From Massilia sp. YIM B02769 (lineage in GTDB: Bacteria; Pseudomonadota; Gammaproteobacteria; Burkholderiales; Burkholderiaceae_D), in NCBI RefSeq assembly GCF_030411995.1, contig NZ_JASNRC010000014.1:111389-175388 (forward strand): 64,000 nt of DNA, written 5' to 3'. The notes below the pieces were generated by a model. The model was not told where the DNA came from. It saw only the letters and a program-made list of their open reading frames with translations, and did no database searches. The position numbers were made by a program, and so were the translations under genes. Position 1 is the stretch's first letter, and every line of letters begins with the position of its first letter. Shown one piece after another: positions 28,884-37,970 of this stretch.

Positions 28884-29768
28884 ATGAAGGACCTCGTACA
28901 AGACGGCGACAGCCTGGTTGCCAAGACCGCGTTCGAAGACGGCGTCGACCGCCGCGTGTTCCTGAAAGCGGCCGTCGGCAGCGGTTTTGCCGCCGCGACC
29001 CTGCCGGTCATGGCGCAGTCGACGATCCAGACCGATACGAGCGGCCTGTCCGCCGGCGACCACATCATCGTCATCAACGGCCAGGACGTGCCGGTCTACC
29101 GCGCCCAGCCGGAAGGCCGTACCAACTTGCCGGTGATCCTGGTGATCTCGGAAATCTTCGGCGTCCACGAGCACATCAAGGACGTGACGCGCCGCTTGGC
29201 CAAGGCCGGCTACCTGGCCATCGCGCCGGACCTGTTCGTGCGCCAGGGCGACCCGACCAAGATCGCGAACATCGCCGACCTGATGAAGGACATCATCTCC
29301 AGGACCCCGGATGCCCAGGTCATGTCCGACCTCGACACCGTGGTCAACTGGGCCAAGCAACGCGGCGGCGACATCGAGCGACTGGGCATCACGGGTTTTT
29401 GCTGGGGCGGCCGCATCACCTGGCTGTACGCGGCGCACAATCCGAAGGTCAAGGCCGGCGTGGCCTGGTATGGCCGCCTGGTGGGCGACACCACGGCGAA
29501 CTCGCCGAAGCACCCGGTCGACGTGGCGCAAAGCCTGAAGGTGCCGGTGCTGGGCCTGTACGGCGGCAAGGACACCGGCATTCCGCTGGAGTCGGTCGAG
29601 CGCATGAAGACCGAACTGGCCAAGGGCAACAGCCGCTCGGAGTTCGTCGTGTTCCCGAATTCGGGCCACGCCTTCCACGCCGATTACCGTCCGAGCTACA
29701 ACGAGACCGATGCCAAGGAAGGCTGGAAGCGTGCGCTGAACTGGTTTGCGAAACACGGCGTGGCCTGA
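28884..29768 (+). CDS. Dienelactone hydrolase family protein, Tat-type leader
   Basis: 294 residues. The N-terminus holds DRRVFLKAAVGSGFAAATLPVMAQ, a twin-arginine-like leader lying ~22 residues in, so export is likely. The alpha/beta hydrolase core has the cysteine nucleophile in GFCWGG, the acid in YGGKDTGIP and His in SGHAFHADY, the triad of dienelactone hydrolases. AAAGGG suits the ATG at 28884 better than the ATG at 28878. Substrate unknown. A large inverted repeat follows. Confidence 0.85.
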   Translation: MKDLVQDGDSLVAKTAFEDGVDRRVFLKAAVGSGFAAATLPVMAQSTIQTDTSGLSAGDHIIVINGQDVPVYRAQPEGRTNLPVILVISEIFGVHEHIKDVTRRLAKAGYLAIAPDLFVRQGDPTKIANIADLMKDIISRTPDAQVMSDLDTVVNWAKQRGGDIERLGITGFCWGGRITWLYAAHNPKVKAGVAWYGRLVGDTTANSPKHPVDVAQSLKVPVLGLYGGKDTGIPLESVERMKTELAKGNSRSEFVVFPNSGHAFHADYRPSYNETDAKEGWKRALNWFAKHGVA

Positions 29769-29779
29769 GTTCAAATTTG

Positions 29780-29880
29780 GAGCGTCCGACACGGCCCCCA
29801 GGGCAAGGCGCATCGGCGAAGACAGTACTTTAGTACGGCGAGTCGATGCAACGCCGCGATGGGGGCTGTGTTGGACGCTC
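29780..29880. repeat. 101-base imperfect inverted repeat element
   Basis: Arms GAGCGTCCGACACGGCCCCC and GGGGGCTGTGTTGGACGCTC pair over 20 bases with two mismatches. Inside lie GCATCG / CGATGC and the central palindrome GTACTTTAGTAC. It is quite different from the GTAGGGTGG family. It sits 12 bases after the hydrolase stop and could act as a terminator-like or MITE-like hairpin. Confidence 0.8.
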
Positions 29881-29945
29881 AGCGGGCTGTACGGGTACAA
29901 TGGCCGGTTTGCTATGCGCAGCACGTCCAGAACAAGAGGCTTCAA

Positions 29946-30716
29946 ATCGACCCGATTCTCCTATCCATCCTGACGGCCACCGCCTTTGCCGGCGTCGTCA
30001 GCATTTCCGCCGCGGCCCTGTTCTCGTTTACGCTGCTCTCCAAGATGGTGGAGCGGCTGGTGAGCCTGTCGGTCGGCATCATGCTGTCGACCTCGCTGCT
30101 GCACGCCTTGCCGGAAGCCTTCGACTCGGGCGCCAGTCCGCAGAAGCTGTTCGCGACCCTGCTGGCGGGCCTGCTCACCTTTTTCATGCTGGAAAAGCTG
30201 GCGCTGCTGCGCCACTCGCACCACCACGAGGGCGACGGCCACCACCACGCGCACGGCCACGACGCCAAGGAAGCCGGCAAATCCGGCTGGATGATCCTGA
30301 TCGGCGACGGCATGCACAACTTCACCGACGGCATCCTGATCGCCGCCGCCTTCCTCGCCAACCCGGAGCTGGGCATCGTCACCGCGCTGGCGATCGTCGC
30401 GCACGAGATCCCGACCGAGATCGGCGACTTCATCGTGCTGCTCAATGCCGGCTTCTCGCGCATGCGCGCCTACATCTTCAATTTGCTGTGCAGTTTGCTC
30501 GCCGTGGCCGGCGGTTTGCTCGGCTACTTCACGCTCGACCGTGCCAGCGGGCTGATTCCCTACGTGCTGGTGTTTGCGTCGTCGGGCTTCATCTACATTG
30601 CCGTGAGCGATTTGATGCCGCAGATGCAGCGCCGTGCCACCGTCAAGGAATCGGTGCCGCAGGTGCTGTTGATCGGGCTTGGGGTTATCATCGTCCTGTT
30701 CCTGACCGGGCGCTGA
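29946..30716 (+). CDS. ZIP family metal transporter, possible AUC start
   Basis: About 256 residues with seven or eight membrane helices. A His-rich cytoplasmic loop (HSHHHEGDGHHHAHGHD) is followed by the metal-site helices GDGMHNFTDGILIAAAF and AIVAHEIPTEIGDF, as in ZIP importers of Zn/Fe. No ATG, GTG or TTG is in frame near the expected N-terminus. The codon where family members appear to begin (M-DPIL) is ATC, with AAGAGG six bases before it; a TACAAT -10 box is at 29896-29901. The start is therefore provisional. Confidence 0.8.
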   Translation: MDPILLSILTATAFAGVVSISAAALFSFTLLSKMVERLVSLSVGIMLSTSLLHALPEAFDSGASPQKLFATLLAGLLTFFMLEKLALLRHSHHHEGDGHHHAHGHDAKEAGKSGWMILIGDGMHNFTDGILIAAAFLANPELGIVTALAIVAHEIPTEIGDFIVLLNAGFSRMRAYIFNLLCSLLAVAGGLLGYFTLDRASGLIPYVLVFASSGFIYIAVSDLMPQMQRRATVKESVPQVLLIGLGVIIVLFLTGR

Positions 30717-30772
30717 TGCTTAGTTGATAGTTTAAAGGCAGGCCCGGCCGCACTCGATGCGAGGGGCTTGTC

Positions 30773-31312
30773 ATGAAACGCTATCGTTGGATTTCCGAGA
30801 CCGGCTCCGGTCTCGAACACCTGGTGCTGGGCCAAACGAACGACGGGATCATCGCGCAGGGCGTGGTGATCGGCGGGCGCAACGGAAGCGAATATGGTGC
30901 CAGTTACCGTATCGCCTGCGACGCCTCCTGGCGCGTGCGCCATGCCATCGTCGACGTGGCAGGCGGTGGGCATCTCGAATTGTTTGCCGATGGCGACGGC
31001 CAGTGGCGCGACGCGGGCGGCGCGGTCATCGATGCGCTGGATGGCTGCATCGACATCGACCTGACGGCCAGCTGCTTCACCAACACGCTGCCGATCCGGC
31101 GCTTCGGCGATTCGCTCGGCGAGCGCCAGGTGATCGACGTGACCTGGGTGTGGATTCCGGAATTGAAGGTGGAGAGGGCGGAGCAGGCGTACACGCGGCT
31201 GGCCATGAATGCCTACCGCTTCGAGGGCCTGGGCAGCGATTTCAGGGCGGACTTGCGCGTCGACGATGATGGCCTGGTCGAGCTGTACCCCGGCCTGTTC
31301 AAGCGCGCGTAG
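30773..31312 (+). CDS. Putative glycolipid-binding family protein
   Basis: 179 residues resembling the PF06475-type family: WRVRHAIVDVAGGGHLELFADGDGQW, then LDGCIDIDLTASCFTNTLPIRR, then VTWVWIPELKVERAEQAY. Proteins of this family are annotated as putative glycolipid-binding; the real role is unknown and no signal peptide is seen. GAGGGG lies before the ATG. The stop codon TAG is the start of a palindromic repeat (GTAGGGTGG). Confidence 0.8.
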   Translation: MKRYRWISETGSGLEHLVLGQTNDGIIAQGVVIGGRNGSEYGASYRIACDASWRVRHAIVDVAGGGHLELFADGDGQWRDAGGAVIDALDGCIDIDLTASCFTNTLPIRRFGDSLGERQVIDVTWVWIPELKVERAEQAYTRLAMNAYRFEGLGSDFRADLRVDDDGLVELYPGLFKRA

Positions 31313-31380
31313 GGTGGGTTCTCGAACCCACCATGTGTGAACCGAGAATACGCCCGGTGGGTTCGAGAACCCACCCTACG
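31309..31380. repeat. Paired palindromic repeat, copy 6 (compact)
   Basis: CGTAGGGTGGGTTCTCGAACCCACC at the left and its near-exact inverse ending CCACCCTACG at the right, 72 bases in all. Because both outer ends are TAG, the repeat supplies the stop codons of the two genes converging on it (31310-31312 and 31378-31376). Confidence 0.9.
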
Positions 31381-32227
31381 GGCCGGTAACCACCGGCCGC
31401 GACGGATCGCTACTCCATTCGCTCCACGACCCCGGATACAAGGCCGCGCCTTTCAAGCCCGCCACCTCCAGCGCCAGCAGATTGTGACACGCCGTCACCC
31501 CCGACCCACACTGCATGATCGCATCCGCCGGCGCGCCGATCACCGCGCCGAATTCCTCGCGCAGCTGCTCGGCCGCCTTGAAGCGTCCATCCGGCTGCAG
31601 GTTGTCCTTGAAGAAGCGGTTCTTCGCCCCCGGAATATGGCCGCCCACCGGATCGACCGTCTCGTTCTCGCCGCGGAAGCGGTCCGCCGCGCGTGCGTCC
31701 ACCACTGTGCGTTTCGCGCTCTCGATATTCTCCAGCACCTCGGCCACCGTCACCGTCGGCACGAAGGGCGCACCGATCTCGACCGAGCCGCGCGGCTTGC
31801 TGACGATATCTGTGACCACCGGCTGGCCAAGCGCCTGCCAGGCCGGCAGCCCGCCATCGAGCACCGCCGCCGCCTCGTGCCCGAGCCAGCGCAGCAGCCA
31901 CCACAAACGCGCCGCATACATGCCGCCGTGCGCGTCATACGCCACGACCTGGGTGCCCGCGTTCACGCCCCAGCCACGCAAGACCTTGACCAGCGCTTCC
32001 TTCGCCGGCAGCGGATGCCGCCCGCGAAACACGCCATCCTCGCCGCGCTTCGGCCCCGACAGGTCCGTCTCCATGTCCGCGAACACCGCGCCTGGCAGGT
32101 GACCCGCCGCATAGGCTTCGCGCCCATACGCCAGGTTCACGAGGTCGTGCCGGCAATCGACGATCACCCAATCAGGTGCATCGATATGTGCGGCCAGGTC
32201 GGCGGCGGAAATCAGGGTCGTGTACAT
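31376..32227 (-). CDS. sseA: 3-mercaptopyruvate sulfurtransferase
   Basis: 283 residues, two rhodanese domains. The catalytic cysteine is Cys 240 in the loop CGSGVTA, the form typical of mercaptopyruvate (rather than thiosulfate) sulfurtransferases. VDCRHDLVN, AYDAHGGMYAARLWWLLRWLGH and VDARAADRFRGENE are rhodanese hallmarks. It moves sulfur from mercaptopyruvate to thiol or cyanide acceptors. Its stop lies in palindromic repeat copy 6. It follows the EamA transporter by eight bases. Confidence 0.92.
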   Translation of the reverse strand: MYTTLISAADLAAHIDAPDWVIVDCRHDLVNLAYGREAYAAGHLPGAVFADMETDLSGPKRGEDGVFRGRHPLPAKEALVKVLRGWGVNAGTQVVAYDAHGGMYAARLWWLLRWLGHEAAAVLDGGLPAWQALGQPVVTDIVSKPRGSVEIGAPFVPTVTVAEVLENIESAKRTVVDARAADRFRGENETVDPVGGHIPGAKNRFFKDNLQPDGRFKAAEQLREEFGAVIGAPADAIMQCGSGVTACHNLLALEVAGLKGAALYPGSWSEWSSDPSRPVVTGP

Positions 32228-32235
32228 GGCAGGCC

Positions 32236-33159
32236 TCACAGTTCGCTGGCGATGGGATCGGTCTTCTCGGTGACGGCGCCGCGCGCCGTGCTGCGCGTAT
32301 TGTAGAACGTCGCCGCGATGCCGGACGCCAGGATCACGCCGATGCCCAGCCACACGTGCCAGTCGAAGCGGTCGCCCCACAGCAGCAGGCCCCACAGGCT
32401 GGAAAACACGATGCCGGTGTACTGCAAATTCGCCACCACCAGCACCTTGCCGACGCGGTAGGCGCGGGTCATGGCCATCTGCGCCATCAGGGCCGCGCCG
32501 CCGATGGCCAGCAGCAGCAGGCCGCCGTACAGGGTGTGGCTGTGGAAGGGGGCGAAGCCGCCGGCGCCATCGCCGCTGACCACGCCGACGAACCCTGCCA
32601 CCGCGGTGGTCGCCGAAAAATAGAACACCACGCGGTACTCCGGTTCGCCCATCTGGCCGAGTTTGCGCACCTGCATGTAGGCCATCGCCGAGATCACCGA
32701 TGAGCACAGGCCCGCCAGCCCGCCCAGCCACCCGTTCGATTCCACCGCCGGCTGCAGCACCAGCGTCACACCGAAGAAGCTGGCGCCCACGGCCAGCACC
32801 AGCGGCCACTCGGCATGCTTGGTCTTGGTCCACCAGCCCATCAGGAACATCCAGGCCGCGATCCAGATCGGCGCCATGTAGTTCAGGGTCATGGCGGTGG
32901 CCAGCGGCAGTTTTGAGATGGCGAAGAACCACAGCCACAGCGAGGTCACGCCGACCGCGCTGCGCCACAGGTGGGCTTTCGGGAAGGGAGTCCGGAAGGT
33001 GCCGCCGCGATGGCGCACGATCATGAAGAGGATCACGGCGCCGATCAGGCCGCGGTAGAAGAGGAGTTCGGAGGTGGTGTAGAACTCGGAGGCCAGCTTC
33101 ACGCCCGCACCCATGGCGGCAAACGCGAAGCTGGCGAACAGCATCCAGAGTGAAGGCAT
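32236..33159 (-). CDS. EamA/DMT family transporter
   Basis: 307 residues with ten predicted membrane helices in two EamA repeats. Examples: SELLFYRGLIGAVILFMIV, VTSLWLWFFAISKLPLATAMTLNYMAPIW in the first half and ANLQYTGIVFSSLWGLLLWGD in the second. Such carriers export amino acids or other metabolites; the substrate is unknown. Probably co-transcribed with sseA, which could hint at a sulfur compound, but this is only context. Confidence 0.88.
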   Translation of the reverse strand: MPSLWMLFASFAFAAMGAGVKLASEFYTTSELLFYRGLIGAVILFMIVRHRGGTFRTPFPKAHLWRSAVGVTSLWLWFFAISKLPLATAMTLNYMAPIWIAAWMFLMGWWTKTKHAEWPLVLAVGASFFGVTLVLQPAVESNGWLGGLAGLCSSVISAMAYMQVRKLGQMGEPEYRVVFYFSATTAVAGFVGVVSGDGAGGFAPFHSHTLYGGLLLLAIGGAALMAQMAMTRAYRVGKVLVVANLQYTGIVFSSLWGLLLWGDRFDWHVWLGIGVILASGIAATFYNTRSTARGAVTEKTDPIASEL

Positions 33160-33232
33160 TACATTCCTGGGTGGTTACTACATTACAGCTGAGGCCGTGT
33201 CCGAATGTCAGACCTGACCCCGGCTTTTACAC

Positions 33233-34333
33233 TTAGAGATCGATTTTGCTGCGGTACCACTCGTGGAAGTGCTGCATGCCGTCTTCCATCGGCGACTGGT
33301 AAGGTCCGACCTCGTTGACGCCACGCTCCATCAGGATGCGGCGGCCGGCATCCATGCGCTGGGCGATCTCGTCATCCTCGATGCAGGTTTCCATGTAGGC
33401 GGCGCGTTCGGCTTCCACCAGTTCGCGCTCGAACAGGGCAATCTCTTCCGGGTAGTAGAACTCGACCACGTTGCGCGTCTTCTGCGGGCCGAGCGGCCAC
33501 AGGGTCGATACCACCAGCACGTTCGGATACCACTCGACCATGATGTTCGGGTAGAGCGTGAGCCAGATCGCGCCTTGCTTCGGCTCCTTGCCGCCGTTGA
33601 ACTTCAACACGGCTTCCTGCCACTTTTTATAGGTCGGCGAGCCGGCCTTTTGCAGGCCGCGGTTCACGCCCACGGTCTGCACGCTGAAGTCGCGGCCGAA
33701 TTCCCACTTCAAATCGTCGCAGGACACGAAGTTGCCCAGGCCCGGGTGGAAGGGCTCGACGTGGTAGTCCTCGAGGTAGACTTCGATAAAAGTCTTCCAG
33801 TTGTAGTCGACGTCGTGGATCTCGACGTGGTCGAACAGATAGCCCGAGAAATCGAGGTCCTTCGAGACCGACATCTCCTTGAGCTTGTCCATCACGTCGT
33901 AGCCGTTCTGCTCGAACAGCAGGCCGTTCCAGCTTTGCAGCGTGGTCTTCGACAAATTCAGGCAAGGCGTTTCGGCGAAGTGCGGCGCGCCGATCAGTTC
34001 GCCCTTCAAATCGTAGGTCCAGCGGTGCAGCGGGCACACGATGGTGTTGGCGTTGCCGCGGCCATTGAACATCAGCGCCTGGCGGTGGCGGCAGACGTTG
34101 GACAGCACCTCGATGCCGTTGGCGTTACGCACCAGCATGCGGCCTTCGTTTTCCGATGCCAGGGTGGCGAAGTCGCCCATCTCCGGCACCATCAGTTCAT
34201 GGCCGACGTAACGCGGCCCCTGCCGGAACAGGTGCTGGATTTCGCGCTGCAGCAGCGCCTCGTCAAAGTAAACATTTACCGGAAGCTGAGCACACGAGCG
34301 CGCCAGCTTGGCGTGGGTAGCCAGATCGGACAT
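33233..34333 (-). CDS. Rieske non-heme oxygenase, alpha subunit
   Basis: 366 residues. The Rieske cluster ligands are Cys 81, His 83, Cys 100 and His 103 (CRHR...CPLHRW). The catalytic domain has NWKTFIEVYLEDYHVEPFHPGL with the iron-binding histidines. Related enzymes hydroxylate or demethylate aromatic or quaternary amine substrates; this one cannot be assigned. No reductase is adjacent. AAGGGGGG lies before the ATG at 34333, deciding the start over an upstream extension. Confidence 0.9.
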   Translation of the reverse strand: MSDLATHAKLARSCAQLPVNVYFDEALLQREIQHLFRQGPRYVGHELMVPEMGDFATLASENEGRMLVRNANGIEVLSNVCRHRQALMFNGRGNANTIVCPLHRWTYDLKGELIGAPHFAETPCLNLSKTTLQSWNGLLFEQNGYDVMDKLKEMSVSKDLDFSGYLFDHVEIHDVDYNWKTFIEVYLEDYHVEPFHPGLGNFVSCDDLKWEFGRDFSVQTVGVNRGLQKAGSPTYKKWQEAVLKFNGGKEPKQGAIWLTLYPNIMVEWYPNVLVVSTLWPLGPQKTRNVVEFYYPEEIALFERELVEAERAAYMETCIEDDEIAQRMDAGRRILMERGVNEVGPYQSPMEDGMQHFHEWYRSKIDL

Positions 34334-34689
34334 CCCAACCCCCCTTTTATAAAAGCACCGAGCCAAAGAAGAGAAAGAATCCAAAGACCAGTATTTTGTG
34401 TGTGGAAATACGGTATTTCGGACAGAACCGGCGATTATACCGTGGAACGAGCTCTACAGTCTCGGACCGGCACGCGGTTGTGGTGCGCAGGGACACAGGG
34501 ATTGCCGGAAAGGCATCGTTTTCATGGTATTCAAGGTGGGTGCGCTAAAATGTGAACGATCGTGCAATTAGCTCGGCACTTGCGCGGACACCTCTTGGGT
34601 AAGGATTGTTCTAAAATACGCGATTAGGCTGCTCCATGGCGCACCCCTTGCGTCGTCCTGGGACCGCTGGCCCAACACAACAAGTAACT
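34334..34689. other. Divergent intergenic region, oxygenase / xseB
   Basis: 356 bases. A TAAAAT at 34612-34617 could be the -10 box for xseB-ispA-dxs, though no matching -35 is found. Nothing coding is supported here on either strand. Confidence 0.35.
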
Positions 34690-34938
34690 ATGGCAAATAA
34701 TTCAAACGTGGGAGCACCGGAGTCCTTCGAGGCGGCGATGGCCGAACTGGCCCAGCTCGTCTCGCAGATGGAAGCAGGGCAATTGCCGCTGGAAGCCTCG
34801 GTAGCCGCCTATGCGCGCGGTTCCGAACTGGTGAAGTACTGCGCCGCCCAGCTCGACAAGGTAGAATCCCAGGTCAAGGTGCTGGAAGGCGACATGCTGA
34901 AACCGTTCAGCGCCGACGGCGCGGGCGAGGGCGCGTGA
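34690..34938 (+). CDS. xseB: Exodeoxyribonuclease VII small subunit
   Basis: 82 residues, normal length. SFEAAMAELAQLVSQMEAGQLPLEASVAAYARGSELVKYC is the family signature; the protein forms helical hairpins that hold XseA. First gene of xseB-ispA-dxs, an order common in proteobacteria. Its stop overlaps the ispA ATG (TGATG). The ribosome binding site is weak. Confidence 0.95.
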   Translation: MANNSNVGAPESFEAAMAELAQLVSQMEAGQLPLEASVAAYARGSELVKYCAAQLDKVESQVKVLEGDMLKPFSADGAGEGA

Positions 34939-35828
34939 TGGACGCGTCCTTTACCGACTGGATGGCAGGCGTCCAGGCCGATGTCGAAGACGCGCTGTCG
35001 CGCTTCCTGCCGGCCGCCGATGCCCAGCCCACCAAGCTGCATGAAGCCATGCGCTACACCGCGCTCGGCGGCGGCAAGCGCGTGCGTCCGCTGCTGGTGT
35101 ATGCCAGCGGCGCGCTGTTCGGCGCCGATGCCGCCTCGCTGGCGCGCGCCGCCTGCGCGCTCGAGATGATCCACGTGTACTCGCTGGTGCACGACGACAT
35201 GCCCTGCATGGACGACGACGCCCTGCGCCGCGGCAAACCGACCGTCCACGTGGCCTATGACGAAGCGACCGCGCTGCTGGTTGGCGACACGCTGCAGGCG
35301 CGCGCCTTCGAGGTGCTGGCCGGCGATGACTCTCTGCCGCCGGCGCGCCTGGTTGGCATGCTGCGCCTGCTGGCCGAAGCGGCCGGTTCCGCCGGCATGT
35401 GTGGCGGCCAGGCGATCGACCTCGACAGCGTCGGCTTGTCCCTCAGCCTGGAACAGCTCGAACGCATGCACCAGCTGAAGACCGGCGCACTGCTGCGCGC
35501 ATCGGTCCTGCTCGGCGCGCTGTGCGGCAAGGACTTGAACCCGACGGAACTCGAAGCCCTGAAGGCCTACTCCAAGGCAGTGGGGCTGGCGTTCCAGGTG
35601 GTCGACGACGTACTGGATGCGACGGCCGATTCGGCCACGCTCGGCAAGACCGCCGGCAAGGATGCAGCCGACAACAAGCCGACCTATGTGTCGATCCTCG
35701 GACTGGAGCCCTCCAGGGCGCTGGCCGAACAATTGCGGCGCGAGGCGCACGATGCGCTGGCGCCATTCGGAGAACAAGCACTGCGGCTGCGCGAACTCGC
35801 GGACCTGATCGTGCAGCGGAAGGCCTAA
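34938..35828 (+). CDS. ispA: Farnesyl (geranyl) diphosphate synthase
   Basis: 296 residues. The two Asp-rich motifs are present: DDMPCMDDDALRRG and the second FQVVDDVLD, with GGGKRVRPLLVYAS near the N-terminus. It condenses IPP with DMAPP/GPP to make FPP, the precursor of quinone side chains used by ubiA at 63 kb and of undecaprenyl phosphate. A GTG three bases upstream is possible but the ATG at 34938 is preferred. Confidence 0.95.
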   Translation: MDASFTDWMAGVQADVEDALSRFLPAADAQPTKLHEAMRYTALGGGKRVRPLLVYASGALFGADAASLARAACALEMIHVYSLVHDDMPCMDDDALRRGKPTVHVAYDEATALLVGDTLQARAFEVLAGDDSLPPARLVGMLRLLAEAAGSAGMCGGQAIDLDSVGLSLSLEQLERMHQLKTGALLRASVLLGALCGKDLNPTELEALKAYSKAVGLAFQVVDDVLDATADSATLGKTAGKDAADNKPTYVSILGLEPSRALAEQLRREAHDALAPFGEQALRLRELADLIVQRKA

Positions 35829-37703
35829 ATGAACCTGTTAGACACCATCAACGACCCGTCGGACCTGCGCAAACTCCCGCGCACGCAACTGACCCCGCTC
35901 GCCGGCGAGCTGCGCCAATACCTGCTCGACTCGGTCTCCAAGACGGGTGGACACCTGTCGTCGAACCTCGGCACCGTCGAGCTGACCATCGCGCTGCACT
36001 ACGTGTTCGAGACGCCGCACGACCGCATCGTGTGGGACGTGGGCCACCAGACCTATTCGCACAAGATCCTCACCGGCCGCCGCGAGCGCATGCCGACGCT
36101 GCGCCAATTGAACGGCCTGTCGGGCTTCCCGAAGCGCGACGAAAGCGAGTACGACACCTTCGGCACCGCCCACTCGTCGACCTCGATTTCGGCCGCGCTG
36201 GGCATGGCCGCCGCCGCCAAATTGAAGGGCGAGCACCGCCACGCGATCGCCGTGATCGGCGACGGCTCGATGACGGCCGGTATGGCCTTCGAGGCCCTGA
36301 ACAATGCCGGCGTCGAGGAAGACTGCAATCTGCTGGTGGTCCTGAACGACAACGACATGTCGATCTCGCCGCCGGTGGGCGCGCTGAACCGCTACCTGGC
36401 GCGCTTGATGTCGGGTCAGTTCTACGCCGCCGCCAAGAGCGTCGGCAAGACCGTGCTGCCGGCGCCGCTGCGCGAACTGGCGAGCCGCCTGGAAGAACAC
36501 GCGAAGGGCATGGTGGTCCCGGCCACGATGTTCGAGGAATTCGGTTTCAATTACATCGGCCCGATCGATGGGCACGACCTGGATTCGCTGATCCCGACGC
36601 TGGAAAACATCAAGAAGCTCAAGGGTCCGCAGTTCCTGCACGTGGTGACCAAGAAGGGGCAGGGCTACAAGCTGGCCGAGGCCGAACCGATCCTGTACCA
36701 CGGCACCGGCAAGTTCAACCCGACCGAGGGCATCAAGCCGGCTACGGCGCCGAGCAAGATCACGTATACCGAGGTCTTCGGCAACTGGCTGTGCGACATG
36801 GCGGCCGTCGACTCGCGCCTGGTCGGCATCACGCCGGCGATGCGCGAAGGCTCGGGCATGGTGCGCTTCCACGCGCAGTACCCGGAGCGCTATTTCGACG
36901 TCGGCATCGCCGAGCAGCACTCGGTGACCTTCGGCGCGGGCCTGGCTACCGAGGGCATGAAGCCGGTGGTCGCAATCTATTCCACCTTCCTGCAGCGCGC
37001 CTACGACCAGCTGATCCACGACGTGGCGCTGCAGAACCTGGACGTGACCTTCGCCCTGGACCGCGCCGGCCTGGTCGGCGCCGATGGTGCGACCCACGCG
37101 GGTAACTACGATTTGGCCTACCTGCGCTGCATCCCGAACATGGTGGTGATGGCGGCGTCGAACGAGAACGAGTGCCGGCAGATGCTGACCACGGCCTACC
37201 ACTATCCGGGTCCGGCGGCGGTGCGCTATCCGCGCGGCGCCGGCATTGGCGCGGCCATCCAGGAAGAGCTGACCTCGATCGAGATCGGCAAGGGCGAAGT
37301 CCAGCGCCAGGGCAAGGGCGTGGCCATCCTGGCCTTCGGCTCGATGGTCGCGCCGAGCATGGGCGCGGCCGGCGAACTCGATGCCACGGTCGCCAACATG
37401 CGCTTCGTGAAGCCGCTCGACGTCGAGCTGGTGAAGCAGCTGGCGGCGGAGCACGACTACCTGGTGACGGTGGAAGAGGGCGCGGTGATGGGCGGCGCCG
37501 GTGCGGCTGTGGCGGAAGCGATGGCGGCAGCGGGCATCGTCAAGCCGCTGCTGATTCTCGGTCTGCCTGACAAATTCATCGACCAGGGCGATCCGGCGGC
37601 GCTGCTGGCGTCGGTGGGCCTGGATGCCAAGGGCATCGCGGCCTCGATCCGCGCGCGTTTCGGGATCGCGGGCGAGCCGCGGCTGGTGGCGGTGAAGAGC
37701 TGA
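35829..37703 (+). CDS. dxs: 1-deoxy-D-xylulose-5-phosphate synthase
   Basis: A 624-residue thiamin-diphosphate enzyme that makes DXP from pyruvate and glyceraldehyde-3-phosphate, feeding isoprenoids and also ThiG's thiazole. ThDP motif GDGSMTAGMAFEALNNAG...NDNDMSI; GHDLDSLIPTL; transketolase-like FDVGIAEQHSVTFGAGLA and DRAGLVGADGATHAG. The ATG is the base after the ispA stop, so the two are translationally coupled. A strong terminator follows. Confidence 0.97.
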   Translation: MNLLDTINDPSDLRKLPRTQLTPLAGELRQYLLDSVSKTGGHLSSNLGTVELTIALHYVFETPHDRIVWDVGHQTYSHKILTGRRERMPTLRQLNGLSGFPKRDESEYDTFGTAHSSTSISAALGMAAAAKLKGEHRHAIAVIGDGSMTAGMAFEALNNAGVEEDCNLLVVLNDNDMSISPPVGALNRYLARLMSGQFYAAAKSVGKTVLPAPLRELASRLEEHAKGMVVPATMFEEFGFNYIGPIDGHDLDSLIPTLENIKKLKGPQFLHVVTKKGQGYKLAEAEPILYHGTGKFNPTEGIKPATAPSKITYTEVFGNWLCDMAAVDSRLVGITPAMREGSGMVRFHAQYPERYFDVGIAEQHSVTFGAGLATEGMKPVVAIYSTFLQRAYDQLIHDVALQNLDVTFALDRAGLVGADGATHAGNYDLAYLRCIPNMVVMAASNENECRQMLTTAYHYPGPAAVRYPRGAGIGAAIQEELTSIEIGKGEVQRQGKGVAILAFGSMVAPSMGAAGELDATVANMRFVKPLDVELVKQLAAEHDYLVTVEEGAVMGGAGAAVAEAMAAAGIVKPLLILGLPDKFIDQGDPAALLASVGLDAKGIAASIRARFGIAGEPRLVAVKS

Positions 37704-37724
37704 GCTGGTTCAGGCTCGATGAAG

Positions 37725-37753
37725 AAGCGGCGCCTCGGGCGCCGTTTTTTTTA
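37725..37753 (+). terminator. Terminator of xseB-ispA-dxs
   Basis: Stem CGGCGCC / GGCGCCG with a TCG loop and a run of eight T, 25 bases after the dxs stop. Confidence 0.92.
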
Positions 37754-37781
37754 CGTATGGTGCGGTCTGCACAAGCACGAA

Positions 37782-37843
37782 TGGTGGGTACGAGTACCCA
37801 CCCTACGTACGTGGTTCCGGTAGGGTGGGTACTCGTACCCAAC
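37782..37843. repeat. Paired palindromic repeat, copy 7 (compact)
   Basis: GGTGGGTACGAGTACCCACCCTACG and GTAGGGTGGGTACTCGTACCCA, inverted to each other with 13 bases between. The centre is GGGTACT / AGTACCC, another variant of the family. Confidence 0.88.
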
Positions 37844-37970
37844 ACTGCATGTCGAAAACGATCCGCAAACCACCCACCTCTCAACTCTACTAGTTCGTCC
37901 TTCCCCCAAACCACGATAACGTCACAGCAACGCCACCCAGCACCAGGCCCGGTTTCCGCACCACCGGAAA

